The position numbers and the translations under genes were made by a program. The notes below the pieces were generated by a model. The model had not been told where the DNA came from and ran no database searches. It saw only the letters and a list, made by a program, of their open reading frames with translations. A DNA stretch of 64,000 nt from Molossus alvarezi (lineage: Eukaryota; Chordata; Mammalia; Chiroptera; Molossidae): positions 50,523,596 through 50,587,595 of the forward strand of contig CM073889.1 in assembly GCA_037176705.1 (NCBI GenBank), given 5' to 3'. This document shows, in pieces, positions 20,862-33,470 of this stretch (positions are counted from its first letter, which is position 1; each line of letters starts with the position of its first letter).

Positions 20862-23800
20862 TAGTGCTTCTTTGAAAGTTCAGTAAAACTCCCCCATTAA
20901 GTTAACTGCGGCAGGGCTTTTGTTTGCTGGGAGAGTCTGATTACTTCATCAATTTCTTAAGTTGTTATTTGTCTTTCAAGTTTTCTATCTCTTCATGGTC
21001 CAGGTTAGGGAGATTATGTGTTCTAGAAATTTGTCCATTATGCTTAGATTGTCAAATTTGTTGCCATATAATTGTTCATAGTATTTGTTAACAGTTATTT
21101 GTATTCCTGTGGAGTTAGTTGTTACTTCACCTCTTACATCTGGTCATGTGTATTTGGGTCCTCTCTCTCTGTTTCTTGGTGAGTCTACCTAAGGGTCCAT
21201 CAATCTTGTTTATCTTTTTGAAAAACCAGCTCTTTGTTTAATCAATTCTTTGAATTGTTTCTTTTGGACTCTATGTCATTTATTTCTGCTCTGATTTTTA
21301 CTATTTCCTTCCTTCTCCTTGCTCTGGAGTTTTCTCTTTGTTTGCTCGCTAGTTCTTAAAGTTGTGAGATTAGATAGTCTATTAGAGATTTTTCTTGTTT
21401 CTTAGGGTAGGCCTGTAGTGCTATGAACTTCCCTCTCAGAACTGCTTTCACTGCATCCCATAGATTTTATGTTGTTGTGTGTTCATTTTCATTGGTTTCC
21501 AGGAAGTTTTTAATTTCTTCCTTGATCTCCTCGGTGACCCATTCATTGTTTCATAACATGCTATTTAGCCTCCATGTGTTGAAATGTCTTTGCATGTTCT
21601 TGTTGCAATTGATTTCTAGTTTCATGCCATTGTGATCTGAGAAGATGCTTGATATGATTTCAATCCTTTTGAAATTGTACAGTCTTAGTTTGTGTCCTAA
21701 CATGTGGTCTATCTTTGAGAATGTCCCATGTGCACTTGAGAAGAATGTGTATTCTGTAGTTTTGGGGTGTAATTCTCTGTAGCTATCTATTAAATCCATT
21801 TGGTCTAGTACTTCACTTAGAGTCTTTTTTTTCTCGCTAAATTTTTTTTTTTGTCTACAGTATCTATCCATTGATGTCAGTGGGGTGTTGAAGTCCCCTG
21901 CTATGATTGTATTGCTGCTGATTTGTCCTTTGAAGTCATCCAGAAGATTTTTAATATATGTTGGTGCTCCTATATTGGGTCCATATATGTTTACCAAGGT
22001 TATATCTTCCTGTTGGATAGATCCCTTCAATATAAGGTAGTGGCCTTCTTTGTCTCTAGTTATGGTCTTCATTTTGAAATCTATTTTATCAGATATGAGT
22101 ATTGTTATTGCACCTTTTTTTCCTTTGCTTTGCTTCGGAGATTTTTTTCCATTCCTTCACTTTCAAACTATGTTAGTTTTTGTTGTGAGGTGGGTCTCTT
22201 GTAAACAATATACATACATGAGTCATACTTTTTTATCTAATCAGCTACTCTGTGTCTTTTATTGGAGCATTCAATCCATTTACATTTAAGGTTATTATTT
22301 TATTGCCATTTTGTTTAGTGCGGTTATATATATATTTTTTTCCTATTTCTTCTAGCAATTACAGCAGTCTGTTTAACATTTTTTGCAATTCTGATTTGGT
22401 GCTAATATATTCCCATAACCTTTTCTTTTCTTGTCTGAGAAGCTCTTCATTTGACCTTTTATTTTGAATGATCACCTTACTGGGTAGAATAGTCTTGGAT
22501 TCAGATCCTTGTTTTTCATGACCTTGATTACCTCATGTCATTTTCTTCTGGTCTGTAGTGTTTCTGTTGAGAAGTCAGCTGAGAGTCTTATGGGGCTTTT
22601 CTTTGTAGGTAAACTATTGCTTATCTCTTGCTGTCTTTAGGATTCTCTCTTTGTCTATAATTTTTGTCATTTTAATTACTATATGTCTTGGTATGGGCCT
22701 ATTTGGGTTCTTCTTATTTGGGGCTCTCTGTGCTTCTTGAACTTGAATGCTTTCTTCCTTCACCAAATTAGGAAAGTTTTCTGTCACTATTTCTTCAAAT
22801 ATATTCTCTAACCCTTGCTAATTTTCTTCCTCTTTGGTGACTCCATTGATACAAATAGTATTAGGTTTCCAATTGTCCCACAGTTCTCTTATGCCGTCTT
22901 CCTGTTTTTTAGTTGTTTTTTTGTTTTTTGTTTTTTTTTCTTTTGGTTTTCTGATTGTTTGATTTTTTTCTATCCTGTCTTCTAATTCACTGACCTGGTC
23001 CTCAGCTTCCTCTACTCTGCTGTTTAGTCCTTCCAATGTTTTCTTTATTTTTGCTATGTCATTCTTTATTTATTCTTGGTCGTTTTTAATTGCAATTAGT
23101 TGATTTTCAATGTTTCTATGTTTTATCCATGGTGTTAATGTCCTTACTCATGCTGTTGAGCTTCTTCAAGATTATGGCTTTGAATTCTAGCTCTGTTCTT
23201 ACTTAACTGCATTTCATTTATCTCATTTTAGGTACAAGTCCCTTATTCTTTCATTTGGGATTTGTTTCTTTGTTTCACCACTTTGGCTATCTTAGTGGGT
23301 TTTGGAGCCTGCCAAAGTTTTTTTCCTTTGGGTGTTGGTGTTCTGCTATTTGTGGCTTTCTCTACTGTGTTGGATGAGCGTGGGAGACCCACGTTAAACA
23401 CCACTTTATGTTTTACTTTCCTGGGTAGAGTTGCAAGCCCAGAAATGCTTTAGTTATTCTCTAGGTTTTTTGCCTGGAAGCTATTAGTTCTAATTACTTG
23501 AAGAGCCTCGCATTCTCAGTTGAATGTACAACTCTCTCAGGTGTTCAGCATAAGGGATTTTTCCCAATTGTGGGGAAGATGCTGGTTTTTAATTAGCCTC
23601 TATTTGCATTTTAATGGCCAGCCTGGGTGGGATTGAATCTCTAAGGGAAGGCCTGCTGCTTCTCCCCAAGCCCTGGGAAGAAGTAAAATGGCCACGGTCC
23701 TGTGTGGCTGCAGCTCAGCAAAAGCCCTGAGTGCCCTCCAAATTTCAAGTGTCCCCACACAGTTCCAGTCCATTCTTCCCTCCCTCTGCCAGAGCCCAAG

Positions 23801-24104
23801 GTGAGTGGCTGTGGCTATATTAGCACTCTGTTTTGGCTTACTGGGCTGTGGAGCAGTCTTGGTAGTTTAACCCTGAGGGCGCTACTCATAGCTAAGACCA
23901 CTGCTGACCATGGGCTCCCAGCCTTCCTCTCATGCCTCTGCAATCCTACCAGGATTGATTCAGTGTGTCTCGTTATATAATCTTCACAAACTGCTTTTCT
24001 GTTGCCTTTTCCTGACGATTTGTCTTTTTTTAGTTGTAATTCCAGTTTGGTCCTGGGAGATGGTCTGTGTAGCTTCCATTCACTCTGCCACCATTTTGGA
24101 ATTG

Positions 24105-24558
24105 TCTTTGATGGACATTCTTAATTATGTGTCTCTCTCTGCCCCAGTTATTTTGGTCTGATCCATAGAAACAAGGTTTCTGCCTCATTTTCTCTTCCTG
24201 ACTTTTGACCCTTGTGCTCCCGGCCTGCCAGTGAGCTGGGCTGGGGCTCTGCCTGGGCTGCTGTTTTTGTTGCTGAGAAATCCCTGACTGTGGGCAGGGC
24301 CTTCCTTTTATGTCAGGAAATTGCCCCAATAAGTATCCAATGTTAACAGGGACCCATCCACTAGTTTTTGATGGAATTCCTCCCATAGCACATCACATTT
24401 CTGAAAGAAAAAGAGAAATAAAGAGATAACTGCAGAATTTGTTTAATTGAATACCTTTCACTCAACTTCTAAAAAATATAAAACTAAAAAATTGAATAAG
24501 TACTATGACCCCACGTATTAGATGCTAGAAAGAATATGGATTGTTTAATGATACAATC
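24105..24558 (-). other. Non-L1 segment at the 5' end of L1-D, inside its target duplication (candidate 5' transduction)
   Basis: 454 bp between the canonical L1 5' terminus (CCACCATTTTGG at about 24092-24104) and the right-hand target duplication at 24559. Because it lies within the duplicated boundaries it arrived with L1-D. It has no L1 or SINE resemblance. On the L1 strand there is a TATA-like CATAAAAGGAAG at 24301-24312. An open frame on minus running from about 24386 into the L1 5'UTR resembles nothing I know. A co-inserted LTR or an independent insertion at the boundary cannot be excluded. Confidence 0.6.
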
Positions 24559-27240
24559 TGTTCATAGTATTTATATGAGAAATCTTTTGTATTTCTGTGG
24601 TGTCTATTTGTACTTCTCTTTTGTTTCTGATTTTGATTATTTAGGACCTCTATTTTTGTTTCATGAAGTGTCCATCATCTTGTGTAACTTTTCAAAGAAC
24701 CAGCTCTCTTTTATTGATATTATCTTTTTATTTTTTTAAGTTTCTATGTCATTTATGTCTGCTCTGACCTTTACTATTTTGTTCTACTTACTCTGGGTTT
24801 CTCTTTTTGTTTACTTTCTAATTCTTTAAGTTGTAGAGTTAGAAAAACAATTTTAAATTTTTCTCGTTTCTTCAAGTAGGCCTGAAGTGCTATAGACTTT
24901 CCCCTTGGGAATTCTTTTGTTGTGTCCCATAGATTTTTGTGTTGTTCTGTGTTCATTTTCACTGGTTTCCAGAAAGTTTTTAATTTTTCCTTGATCTTGG
25001 TAACCTATTCATTTTTTAGTAACATGCTACTTAACCTCCATGTGTTTGAATGTTTTGCATGTTTTCTTTGTAATTAATTTCTAGTTTTGTGCCATTGTGA
25101 TGAGAAGATGCTTGATATGAATTCAATCTTCTTGAAGTTGTAGAGACTAAGTTTGTGTCCTAACATGTGGTCTATCTTTAAGAATGTCCCATATGCACTT
25201 GAGAAGAATGTGAATTCTGCAGTTTTGAGGTGTAATTCTCTGCTGATATCTCTTAAATTCATTTGGTCTAGTGCATCATTTAGCATCCCTGTTTCCTTAT
25301 TAATTTTTTTGTCCTGAGGATCTATCTGGTGATGTTAGCAGGGATTGAAGCGCCCTGCTGATCATGTTTCTGTCAATTTCTTCTTTGAAGTCCTGCAGAA
25401 GTTTCTGATGCATTGTGGTGCTCCTATGTTTGTTGCACATATGTTTACCAAGGTTATAGCTCCATGTTGAATAGATCCTTTCCATAGTATGTAGTGGCTT
25501 TCTTTGTCTTTAGTTATGGTCTTCATTTTGAAGTCGGTTCTATCAAGTATGAGTATTGCTACTTCACTTTTTTCCCTTTCCATTTGCTTGGAAAATTATT
25601 ATCATCCCTTCACTTTCACCCTATGTGAGTCTTTTGTTGTGAGGTGGGTTTCTTGTAAGCAACATATTCAGCTAATCTGTGTCTTTTATTCAGAACACTT
25701 AATCCATTTACATTTATGGTTATTGATATATACTTATTTATTGCCATTTTTGTTCATTATGATTATGTTCCTTTCCTGTTTCTTCTGCTTATTACAGCAG
25801 TCCTTTTAACATATCTTAGAATACTGGGTTTATGCTAATATATTCCATTAGCCTTGTTTTGTCTGGGAAGCTCTTTATTTTAACTTCTATTTTTGAATGA
25901 TAGCCTTGCTGGATACAGTAGTCTTGGATTCAGACCCTGGTTTTTCATTACCTTGATTACTTCTTGCCATTCCCATTCTGGCTTATAGTGTTACTGTTGC
26001 GAAGTCAGCAGATAGCCTTATGGGGGTTCCTTTCTAGGTAACCTGTTGCTTATCACTTGCTGCCTTTAGGATTCTCTCTTTGTCTTAGATTTTGGGCATT
26101 TTAATTATTATATGTCTTAGTAGGCCTTGTTGAGTTCTTCTTACTTGGAGCTCTTTTACTTCTTGAATTTGTATGCCATTTTTCTTCAACAAGTTAGGGA
26201 TGTTTACTCTCACTATTTCTTTAAATATATTCTCTAACCCTTGCTCACTTCCTTATTCTTCTAGCACTCCTATGAAGCAGGTGTTGTTATGTTTCATATT
26301 GTTCCACAATCTCTTAGGCTGTCTTCCTGTTTTTTAATTGTTTTATATATATATGTATATATATGATTAGAAGATTTTTTTTTCTACCCTGTCTTCTAAT
26401 TTACTGATTTGACCCTCAGCTTCCTCTACTCTGCTGGTTATTTCTTCCAATGTATTTTTTATTTCTGCTATATCATTCTTCATTTCCAATTGTTTGATTT
26501 TCAATGTTTTTATATCTTTACTCATGCTGTTGAGCTCTTTACTCATGCCGCTGAGCTTCCTTATAATTATCACTCTGAACTCTGATATCTTAGTTAATTC
26601 TATTTTATTTATCTCTTCTTTTGTAGAATCCTTTTGTCCTTCCACTCAGTATTTGTTTCCTTGTTTCACCATTTTGGCTATCTCTGTGGGTTTTAAAGTC
26701 TGCCAAATTTTCTCTTTGGGTGTTGATGTTTCACTGTTTGTGGCTCCTCTTCTGGGTTTGGATGAGTATGGGAGGACCCATGTTAAACACCACTGTCAAG
26801 TCTTACTTTAAAAAAAGTTTCAGTTATCCAATAGAATTTCAGTGGAGGCTATTAGACTCAGCTATTTGATGAGCCTCAATTTGTAGCCCTCAGCTGAATG
26901 AAAAATTCCTCAGATATAAGAGGATTTTTTTTTTTTAATATCAACACTTTATTTTTTATTTATTTTTTTTATTTTATTTTTTTTATTTATTTATTTATTT
27001 ATTTTTTTATTTTTGTTACAGATATTTTACCTTTTTACCCCATTGGCACCCCCACCCTACCCCCCCCACCCTTTCCCCGGCTTAGTTGTCCATGTCCATT
27101 GGTCATGCATACATGCATATAAGTTCTGTGGTTTATCTCTTCCCACCCCCCCACCCCCCATCCCCTCTTCTGAGGGATGTCAGTCTGTGCCCTACTTCCA
27201 TGTGTCTGGGTCTACTGTATTCCTCAGGCTGTTATGTTCA

Positions 27241-30200
27241 TTATATTCCGTATATAAGTGAGATCATGTGGTATTTGTCTTTTTCTGCTTGGCTTCTTTC
27301 ACTTAGGATAATACTTTCCAGGTCCCTCCATGTCGTCTCAAAGGATAAGAGATCTTTCTTTCTTACCGCTGCATAGTACTCCATTGTGTATATGTACCAC
27401 AGCTTTTTTATCCATTCGTCTACTGGTGGACACTTGGGCTGTTTCCAGATCTTAGCTATTGTAAATAGTGCTGCTATGAACATGGGGGTACATATATTCT
27501 TCCTGATTGGTGTTTCAGGCTTCTTAGGGTATATTCCCAGCAGTGGGATCACTGGGTCAAATGGAAGTTCAATTTTTAATTTCTTGAGGTAGCACCATAT
27601 TGTTTTCCATAGCGGCTGCACCAGTCTGCATTCCCACCAGCAGTGTATTAGAGTCCCCTTTTCTCCACAGCCTCGCCAACACTTGTTGTTTGATGATTTG
27701 TTGATGGCGGCCATTCTGACAGGTGTGAGGTGATACCTCATTGTTGTTTTAATTTGCATCTCTCTGATGATTAGTGATGTTGAGCATTTCTTCATATGTC
27801 TTTTGGCCATTTGTATGTCCTGTTTGGAGAGGTGTCTATTCAGCTCCTCTGCCCATTTTTTAATTGGGTTCTTTGTCTTCCTTTTGTGGAGTTGTATGAG
27901 CACTCTATATATACTGGAAATTAACCCCTTATCTGATACATCATTGGCAATGATGTTCTCCCATACAGTGGGTTGCCTTTCCATTTTGATGATTGTTTCT
28001 TTTGCTGTGCAGAAGCTTTTTAGTTTGATGTAGTCCCATGTGTTCATTTTCTCCTTTATTTCTGTTGCCTTAGGTGATGTATCAGTGAAAATTCTGCTCC
28101 GTATGATGTCTGAAATTTTGTTGCCTACATTTTCTTCTAGAATTTTTATGGATTCACGGGTCACATTTAAGTCTTTTATCCATTTTGAGTTTATTTTTGT
28201 GTATGGTGTAAGTTGATGGTCTAGTTTCATTTTTTTGCATGTAGCTGTCCAATTTTCCCAACACCATTTATTAAAGAGGCTGTCTTTACTCCACTGTATG
28301 CTCTTGCCACCTTTGTCAAATATTAATTGAGCGTATTGCCTTGGGTCCATTTCTGGGTTTTCAGTTCTGTTCCACTGGTCTATATGCCTGTTCTTGTGCC
28401 AGTACCAGGCTGTTTTGGTTACAGTCGCTTTGTAGTATAACCTGAAATCTGGTATTGTGATCCCACCTACTTTGTTCTTCTTTTTCAAGATTGCTGTGGC
28501 TATTCGGGGTCTTTTTTGGTTCCATATGAACTTTTGAAGTATTTGTTCTAGTTCTATGAAATATGTCGTTGGTACTTTGATGGGGATTGCATTGAATCTA
28601 TAGATTGCTTTGGGTAGTATGGACATTTTAATGATGTTAATTCTTCCAATCCATGAACAGGGTATGTGCTTCCACTTTTTTATATCTTACTCTATTTCTT
28701 TTTTCAATGACCTGTAGTTTTCTGCAAATAGGTCCTTTACTTCTTTGGTTAAGTTTATTCCCAGGTATCGTAATTTTTTTGGAGCGATGGTAAATGGGAT
28801 TGTTTTTTCAGTTTCTCTTTCTGTGAGTTCATCATTGATGTACAAGAATGCCGTCGATTTCTTGACGTTAATTTTGTATCCTGCTACTTTGCCAAATTCA
28901 TTTATTAAGTCTAATATATTTTTGATGGAGTCTTTAGGGTTTTCTATGTACAATATCATGTCATCTGCAAATAATGACAGTTTCACTTCCTCCTTTCCAA
29001 TTTGGATCCCTTTTATTTTTTTTTCATGTCTGATTGCTGTGGCTAAGACTTCCAGTACAATGTTAAATAAGAGTGGCGAAAGTGGACATCCCTGTCTTGT
29101 TCCTGTTCTTAATGGAAATGTTTTTAGTTTCTGTCCATTGAGTATGATGTTGGCTGTAGGTCTTTCATATATGGCCTTTATTATGTCGAGATATGATCCC
29201 TCTATTCCCACATTGCTGAGCGTTTTTATCAGAAATGGATGCTGGATTTTGTCGAATGCTTTTTCAGCATCTATTGATATGATCATGTGGTTTTTATTCT
29301 TCATTTTGTTTATGTGGTGTATCACATTTATTGTTTTGTGAATATTGTACCAGCCTTGCATCCCTGGAATGAATCCCACTTGGTCATGGTGAATAATTTT
29401 TTTGATGTATTTCTGGATCCGATTTGCTAATATTTTGTTCAGGATTTTGGCGTCTATGTTCATCAGGGATATTGGCCTGTAGTTTTCTTTCATCGTAGTG
29501 TCTTTTTCTGGTTTTGGAATTAGAATTATGCTGGCCTCATAGAACGTGTTTGGAAGTCTTCCTTCTTCTTGAATTTTTTGAAATAGTTTGAGGAGAATGG
29601 GTGTTAGTTCTTTTTGGAATGTTCGGTAAAACTCCCCCGTGAAACCATCTGGGCCTGGGCTTTTGTTTGCTGGAAGAGTCTTGATTACCTCTTCAATTTC
29701 CTTAGTTGTTATTGGTCTGTTCAAGTTTTCTATCTCTTCCGGGAATAGTTTTGGGAGACTGTGTGTTTCTAGAAATTTGTCCATTTCGCTTAGATTGTCG
29801 AATTTGTTGCCATATAGTTGTTCGTAGTAGTTGTTAACGATCTTTTGTATTTCCGTGGTGTTGGTTGTTACTTCTCCTCTTTCATTTCTAATTTTGTGTA
29901 TTTGGGTTCTCTCTCTTTGTTTCTTGGTGAGTCTAGCTAAGGGTCCATCAATCTTGTTTATCTTTTCGAAAAACCAGCTCTTTGTTTCATTGATCCTTTG
30001 AATTGTTTTTTTGGTCTCTATGTCATTTATTTCTGCTCTGATCTTTACTATTTCCTTCCTTCTACTTGCTCTGGGGTTTTCTTTTTGTTTGCTTTCTAAT
30101 TCTTTAAGTTGTGAGGTTAGACAGTCAATTAGAAATTTTTCTTGTTTTTTGAGGTAGGCCTGTAGTGCTATGAACTTCCCTCTCAGAACTGCTTTCGCTG

Positions 30201-31065
30201 CATCCCATAGATTTTGTGTTGTTGTGTGTTCATTTTCATTGGTTTCCAGGAAGTTTTTAATTTCTTCCTTGATCTCCTCGGTGACCCATTCATTGTTTAA
30301 TAACATGCTATTTAGCCTCCATGTGTTGAAATGTCTTTGCATGTTCTTGTTGCAATTGATTTCTAGTTTCATGCCACTGTGATCTGAGAAGATGCTTGAT
30401 ATGATTTCAATCTTCTTGAACTTGCAGAGATTTAGTTTGTGTCCTATCATGTGGTCTATCTTTGAGAATGTCCCATGTGCACTTGAGAAGAATGTGTATT
30501 CTGTAGTTTTGGGGTGTAATTCTCTGTAGATATCTATTAAATCCATTTGGTCTAGTGCTTCATTTAGAGTCTCTGTTTCCTTGCTAATTTTTTGCCTAGA
30601 GGATCTATCTAGTGCTGTCAACGGGGTGTTGAAGTCCCCTGCTATGATTGTATTGTTGTCGATTTCTCCTTGGAAGTCCTCCAGAAGATTTTTAATATAT
30701 GTTGGTGCTCCTATATTGGGTGCATATATGTTTATCAAGGTTATATCTTCCTGTTGGATAGATCCTTTCAATATTATGTAGTGGCCCTCTTTGTCTCTAG
30801 TTATGGTCTTCATTTTGAAATCTATTTTATCAGATATGAGAATTGCTACCCCAGCTTTTTTTTGCTTTCCATTTGCTTGGAAAATTTTTTTCCATCCCTT
30901 CACTTTCAACCTATGTGAGTCTTTTGTTGAGAGGTGGGTCTCTTGTAAACAGCATATAGATGAGTCATGCTTTCTTATCCAATCAGCTACTCTGTGTCTC
31001 TTTATGGGAGCATTCAATCCATTTACGTTTAAGGTGATTATTGATATGTACTTATTTATTGCCAT
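27241..31065 (-). pseudogene. L1 ORF2, interrupted by one stop at codon 793
   Basis: ATG at 31065. Open to 28690, then TAA (28687-28689) where L1-A has GAA; the frame continues unbroken to 27241. The truncated product would keep the endonuclease and the FADD reverse transcriptase core but lose the C-terminal third with the zinc knuckle (CWRGCGEKG...C, still encoded downstream of the stop). No frameshift was seen. A read-through or a different allele would give a full 1274-aa protein. Confidence 0.95.
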
Positions 31066-31110
31066 TTTTGTTTAGTGTGGTTCTATTTTTCTTCCCACTT
31101 CTCCTGCTAA

Positions 31111-31992
31111 TTACAGCAGTCCTTTTAACATTTCTTGCAGTGCTGGTTTGGTGCTAATGTATTCCCTTAGCTTTTTTTTGTCTGGGAAGCTCTTTATTTG
31201 ATCTTCTATTTTGAATGATAGCCTTGCTGGGTAGAGTAGTCTTGGATTCAGATTCTTGTTTTTCATGACTTTGATTACTTCATGCCATTCTCTTCTGGCC
31301 TGTAGTGTTTCTTGTGAGAAGTCAGCTGAGAGCCTTATGGGGTTCCCTTTGTAGGTAACCTGTTGCTTATCTCTTGCTGCTTTTAGGATTCTCTCTTTGT
31401 CTTTAATTTGTGGCATTTTAATTACTATGTGTCTTGACGTGGGCCTGTTTGGGTTCTTCTTACTTGGGACTCTCTGTGCTTCTTGAACTTGAATGCCTTC
31501 TTCCTTCACCAAATTAGGGAAGTTTTCTCTCACTATTTTTTTGAATATATTCTCTATCCCTTGCTCCTTTTCTTCTTCTTCGGGGACTCCTATGATGCGA
31601 ATATTATTACGTTTCCAGTTGTCCCATAGTTCTCTTAAGCTGTCTTCCTGTTTTTTAATAGTTTTTTCCTTTTGTTTTTCTGATTGGTTGATTTTTTCTA
31701 CCCTGTCTTCTAATTCACTGATCCGGTCCTCAGCTTCCCCTACTCTGCTTTTTAAACCTTCCAATGTGTTTTTCATTTCGGATATGTCATTTTTTATCTC
31801 TTCTTGTTGGTTTTTAATTTCCATTTGGCTTATTTTCAGTGTCTCTATGTCCTTACTCATGCTGTTCAGCTTCCTCAAGATCATGGCTCTGAATTCTAGC
31901 TCTGTTAACATGCCTAATTGCTCCACATTGATCTCATCTTCGGTGGAGGTGTCTTGCTCTTTCATTTGGCTTCTGTTTCTGTGTTTCACCAT
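31111..31992 (-). CDS. L1 ORF1p, intact (second copy)
   Basis: 293 codons from ATGGTGAAACAC at 31992; a GTG four codons upstream (32004) is in frame. The protein is nearly identical to the L1-A ORF1p at 15886-16767, differing at a few residues such as TSRHIV for TPRHIV and PALQEM for PAMQEM. It has the same coiled coil, RRM and C-terminal domain. It could supply ORF1p in trans even though the linked ORF2 is broken. Confidence 0.94.
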   Translation of the reverse strand: MVKHRNRSQMKEQDTSTEDEINVEQLGMLTELEFRAMILRKLNSMSKDIETLKISQMEIKNQQEEIKNDISEMKNTLEGLKSRVGEAEDRISELEDRVEKINQSEKQKEKTIKKQEDSLRELWDNWKRNNIRIIGVPEEEEKEQGIENIFKKIVRENFPNLVKEEGIQVQEAQRVPSKKNPNRPTSRHIVIKMPQIKDKERILKAARDKQQVTYKGNPIRLSADFSQETLQARREWHEVIKVMKNKNLNPRLLYPARLSFKIEDQIKSFPDKKKLREYISTKPALQEMLKGLL

Positions 31993-32321
31993 TTTGGCTA
32001 TCACTGTGGGCTTTGGAGCCTGTCAAGTTCTCCCTGTGGGTGTTGGTGTTCTGCTATTTGTGGCTCCCTCTCCTGTGTTTAGATGAGTGAGGGAAGACCC
32101 ACGTTGAACACCTCTGTCAAGTCTTACTTTCCTGGTTAAAGTTGCCAGTCCAGGAAAGGTACTGTTATCCTCTAGCTTTTTGCCTGGAGGCTAGCAGTCT
32201 AGGTTAATTGATGAGTTTTGGGTTGTCAGTTGATTGAAAAACTCCCTCTGGTGCTCAGCCAAGGGGCTTTCACGAGGGTGGGGCAGATGCTGGTTGTTAG
32301 TGAGCCTCAATTAGCACTTCA

Positions 32322-32507
32322 ATGGCCCACAGGGTGGGGTTGGATCTCCGAGGGAGGGGCTGCTGCCTCTCCTCAGAGCCCTGGGAAGGAGCAATGTGGC
32401 CACAGTCCTGTGTGGCTGTACTCAGCCAAAGCTCTGAGCGCCCTCCAAACCCCGAGTGTCCCGACACAGTTCCAGTCCAGTCTGCCCTCCCTCTGCCGGA
32501 GCCCAAG
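32322..32507 (+). other. Antisense ORF in the L1-B 5'UTR ending at a splice donor
   Basis: An ATG at 32322 opens 62 codons on the strand opposite to L1 and reaches CCCAAG|GTGAGT (GT at 32508-32509) in phase 0. Unspliced, the frame runs on to 32819 (165 aa). The part just before the donor (…PVQSALPLPEPK) is readable in L1-A, L1-C, L1-D, L1-H and L1-J. The ATG-linked frame is not: L1-A has a TGA in it. The layout resembles primate L1 ORF0 (antisense, with donor) but I see no homology. Confidence 0.45.
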
Positions 32508-33470
32508 GTGAGTGGCTGTGGCTGTTTCAGCCTCTGTCCCGGCTGCGCTGTGGAGCCGCCTGGGAGTGTGACCCGCGGGCGCCGCTCCCAGCTAAGGCCG
32601 CTGCCGAGCTGCCGACCGTGGGCTCCCAGCCCCCGTCTCGCGCCTTCGCAATCCTACCGGGATGGAGTCCGTGTCCCTCGTTATATGGTCCTCGCAAGCT
32701 GCTTTTCTGTTGCTTTTTCCTGTCGATTTGTCTGTGTTATAGTTGTAATTCCAGTTTGGTTCTGGGAGACGGTCTGTGTAGCTCCGCTCACTCCGCCGCC
32801 ATTTTTTTTTCTCCTATAAGAGGATTTTTAGTGGGTGTGTCACTAGCTTGCTGTCAGAATTTATATGTTAATAAGCCTTAATTTGCTTTTGTCTGGCCTG
32901 CACTGGTGATGTTGATTTCCTGAGGGAGAGGCCATTGCCTCTTTCTGTGGCTCTGGGGAATGGGCTATTTTAAGAAGATAGCTACTGTTGCTCAACAGAG
33001 TTATTCAGCACAAAACTACCTGTGTCCTTACCTCCGGTTGTCTTCTGAGCTAGGAGTCTCAGACTCTCTCCATACACTTCCAGTCCAGTCCACCCTCCCT
33101 CTTCCAGAGCCCAAGGTGAGTGGTTGTAGCTGATTTGTTGTTTTTTCAAACCCCTGCTTTCTCAGTGGAAACTGCTCATAGCTAAAACAGCCCTCAGCTG
33201 TCCCTGGGCTTCCAGCCACCCTCTTGCAGATCCGCTGTTCTTACCATGCTCCATTTTGTGTCCTTTTTATGTCCCTGGTTATATGAGTTCTCTTCAGCTA
33301 GTTTAACTTGTTTTTATCCTGATAACTTGTCTTTATTTTAGTTCTAATTCCAGTTTGGTCCTGGGAGATGGTCTGTGTAGCTTTCATTCACTCCACCACT
33401 ATTTTTCTCCTCTCTGAATTAAGGATTTATTTATATATTTTATTTTTTTACAACAGCACACAAGAAATAT

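Larger units (their letters stand above)
11371..24558 (-). mobile_element. L1-D: L1 inserted in L1-C, with an extra 5' segment inside the target duplication
   Basis: The 14-bp direct repeats TGTTCATAGTATTT at 11357-11370 and 24559-24572 bound the insertion, and L1-C ORF2 reads on across it. Visible pieces are: 3' end 11371-11711; 17605-18925 (ORF2 C-terminal half); 20862-24104 (ORF2 N-terminal part, ORF1 at about 22370-23290, 5'UTR to its CCACCATTTT end); and 24105-24558, which is not L1. L1-A and L1-E interrupt it. About 850 bp of ORF2 is missing at the L1-E junction. ORFs carry stops and frameshifts. Confidence 0.78.
26930..32814 (-). mobile_element. L1-B: full-length young L1, ORF2 with one nonsense change
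   Basis: Minus-strand element nearly identical to L1-A over its whole length (a few tens of differences seen by eye). The exact 15-bp duplication TATAAGAGGATTTTT lies at 26915-26929 and 32815-32829, with the cut at TTTTT/AG. It lies in the L1-C 5'UTR, which resumes at 32830. The tail and 3'UTR are intact. ORF1 is open; ORF2 has a single stop. Confidence 0.95.
9767..33411 (-). mobile_element. L1-C: inverted 5' part of a twin-primed full-length L1 (split by later insertions)
   Basis: Minus-strand L1 in three visible pieces: 9767-11370 (ORF2 middle), 24573-26929 (ORF2 N-terminus starting at about 25746, ORF1 starting at about 26672, start of the 5'UTR) and 32830-33411 (rest of the 5'UTR to the 5' terminus). 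The left end falls at the L1 position corresponding to 12956 in L1-A. The plus-strand 3' part at 36594-37745 starts at the position corresponding to about 12954. The two together make one complete L1, with the 5' terminus at the inversion junction, as twin priming predicts. Interrupted by L1-D and L1-B. ORFs are decayed. Confidence 0.82.

Noticed and set aside
20862..24104. The idea that this L1 block is the continuation of L1-C from 11370
   Set aside because: The block starts about 220 bp earlier in L1 coordinates than L1-C ends, so they overlap. The 14-bp duplication instead joins 11370 to 24573.
24030..24386. 118-codon minus-strand frame ending in the L1-D 5'UTR
   Set aside because: It begins at a non-ATG-supported position, fuses the unassigned 454 bp with L1 5'UTR and resembles no known protein. 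Probably chance.
24105..24558. A solo LTR
   Set aside because: No clear TG...CA ends or short direct repeats at its own borders, and no family recognised. A library search could revive this.
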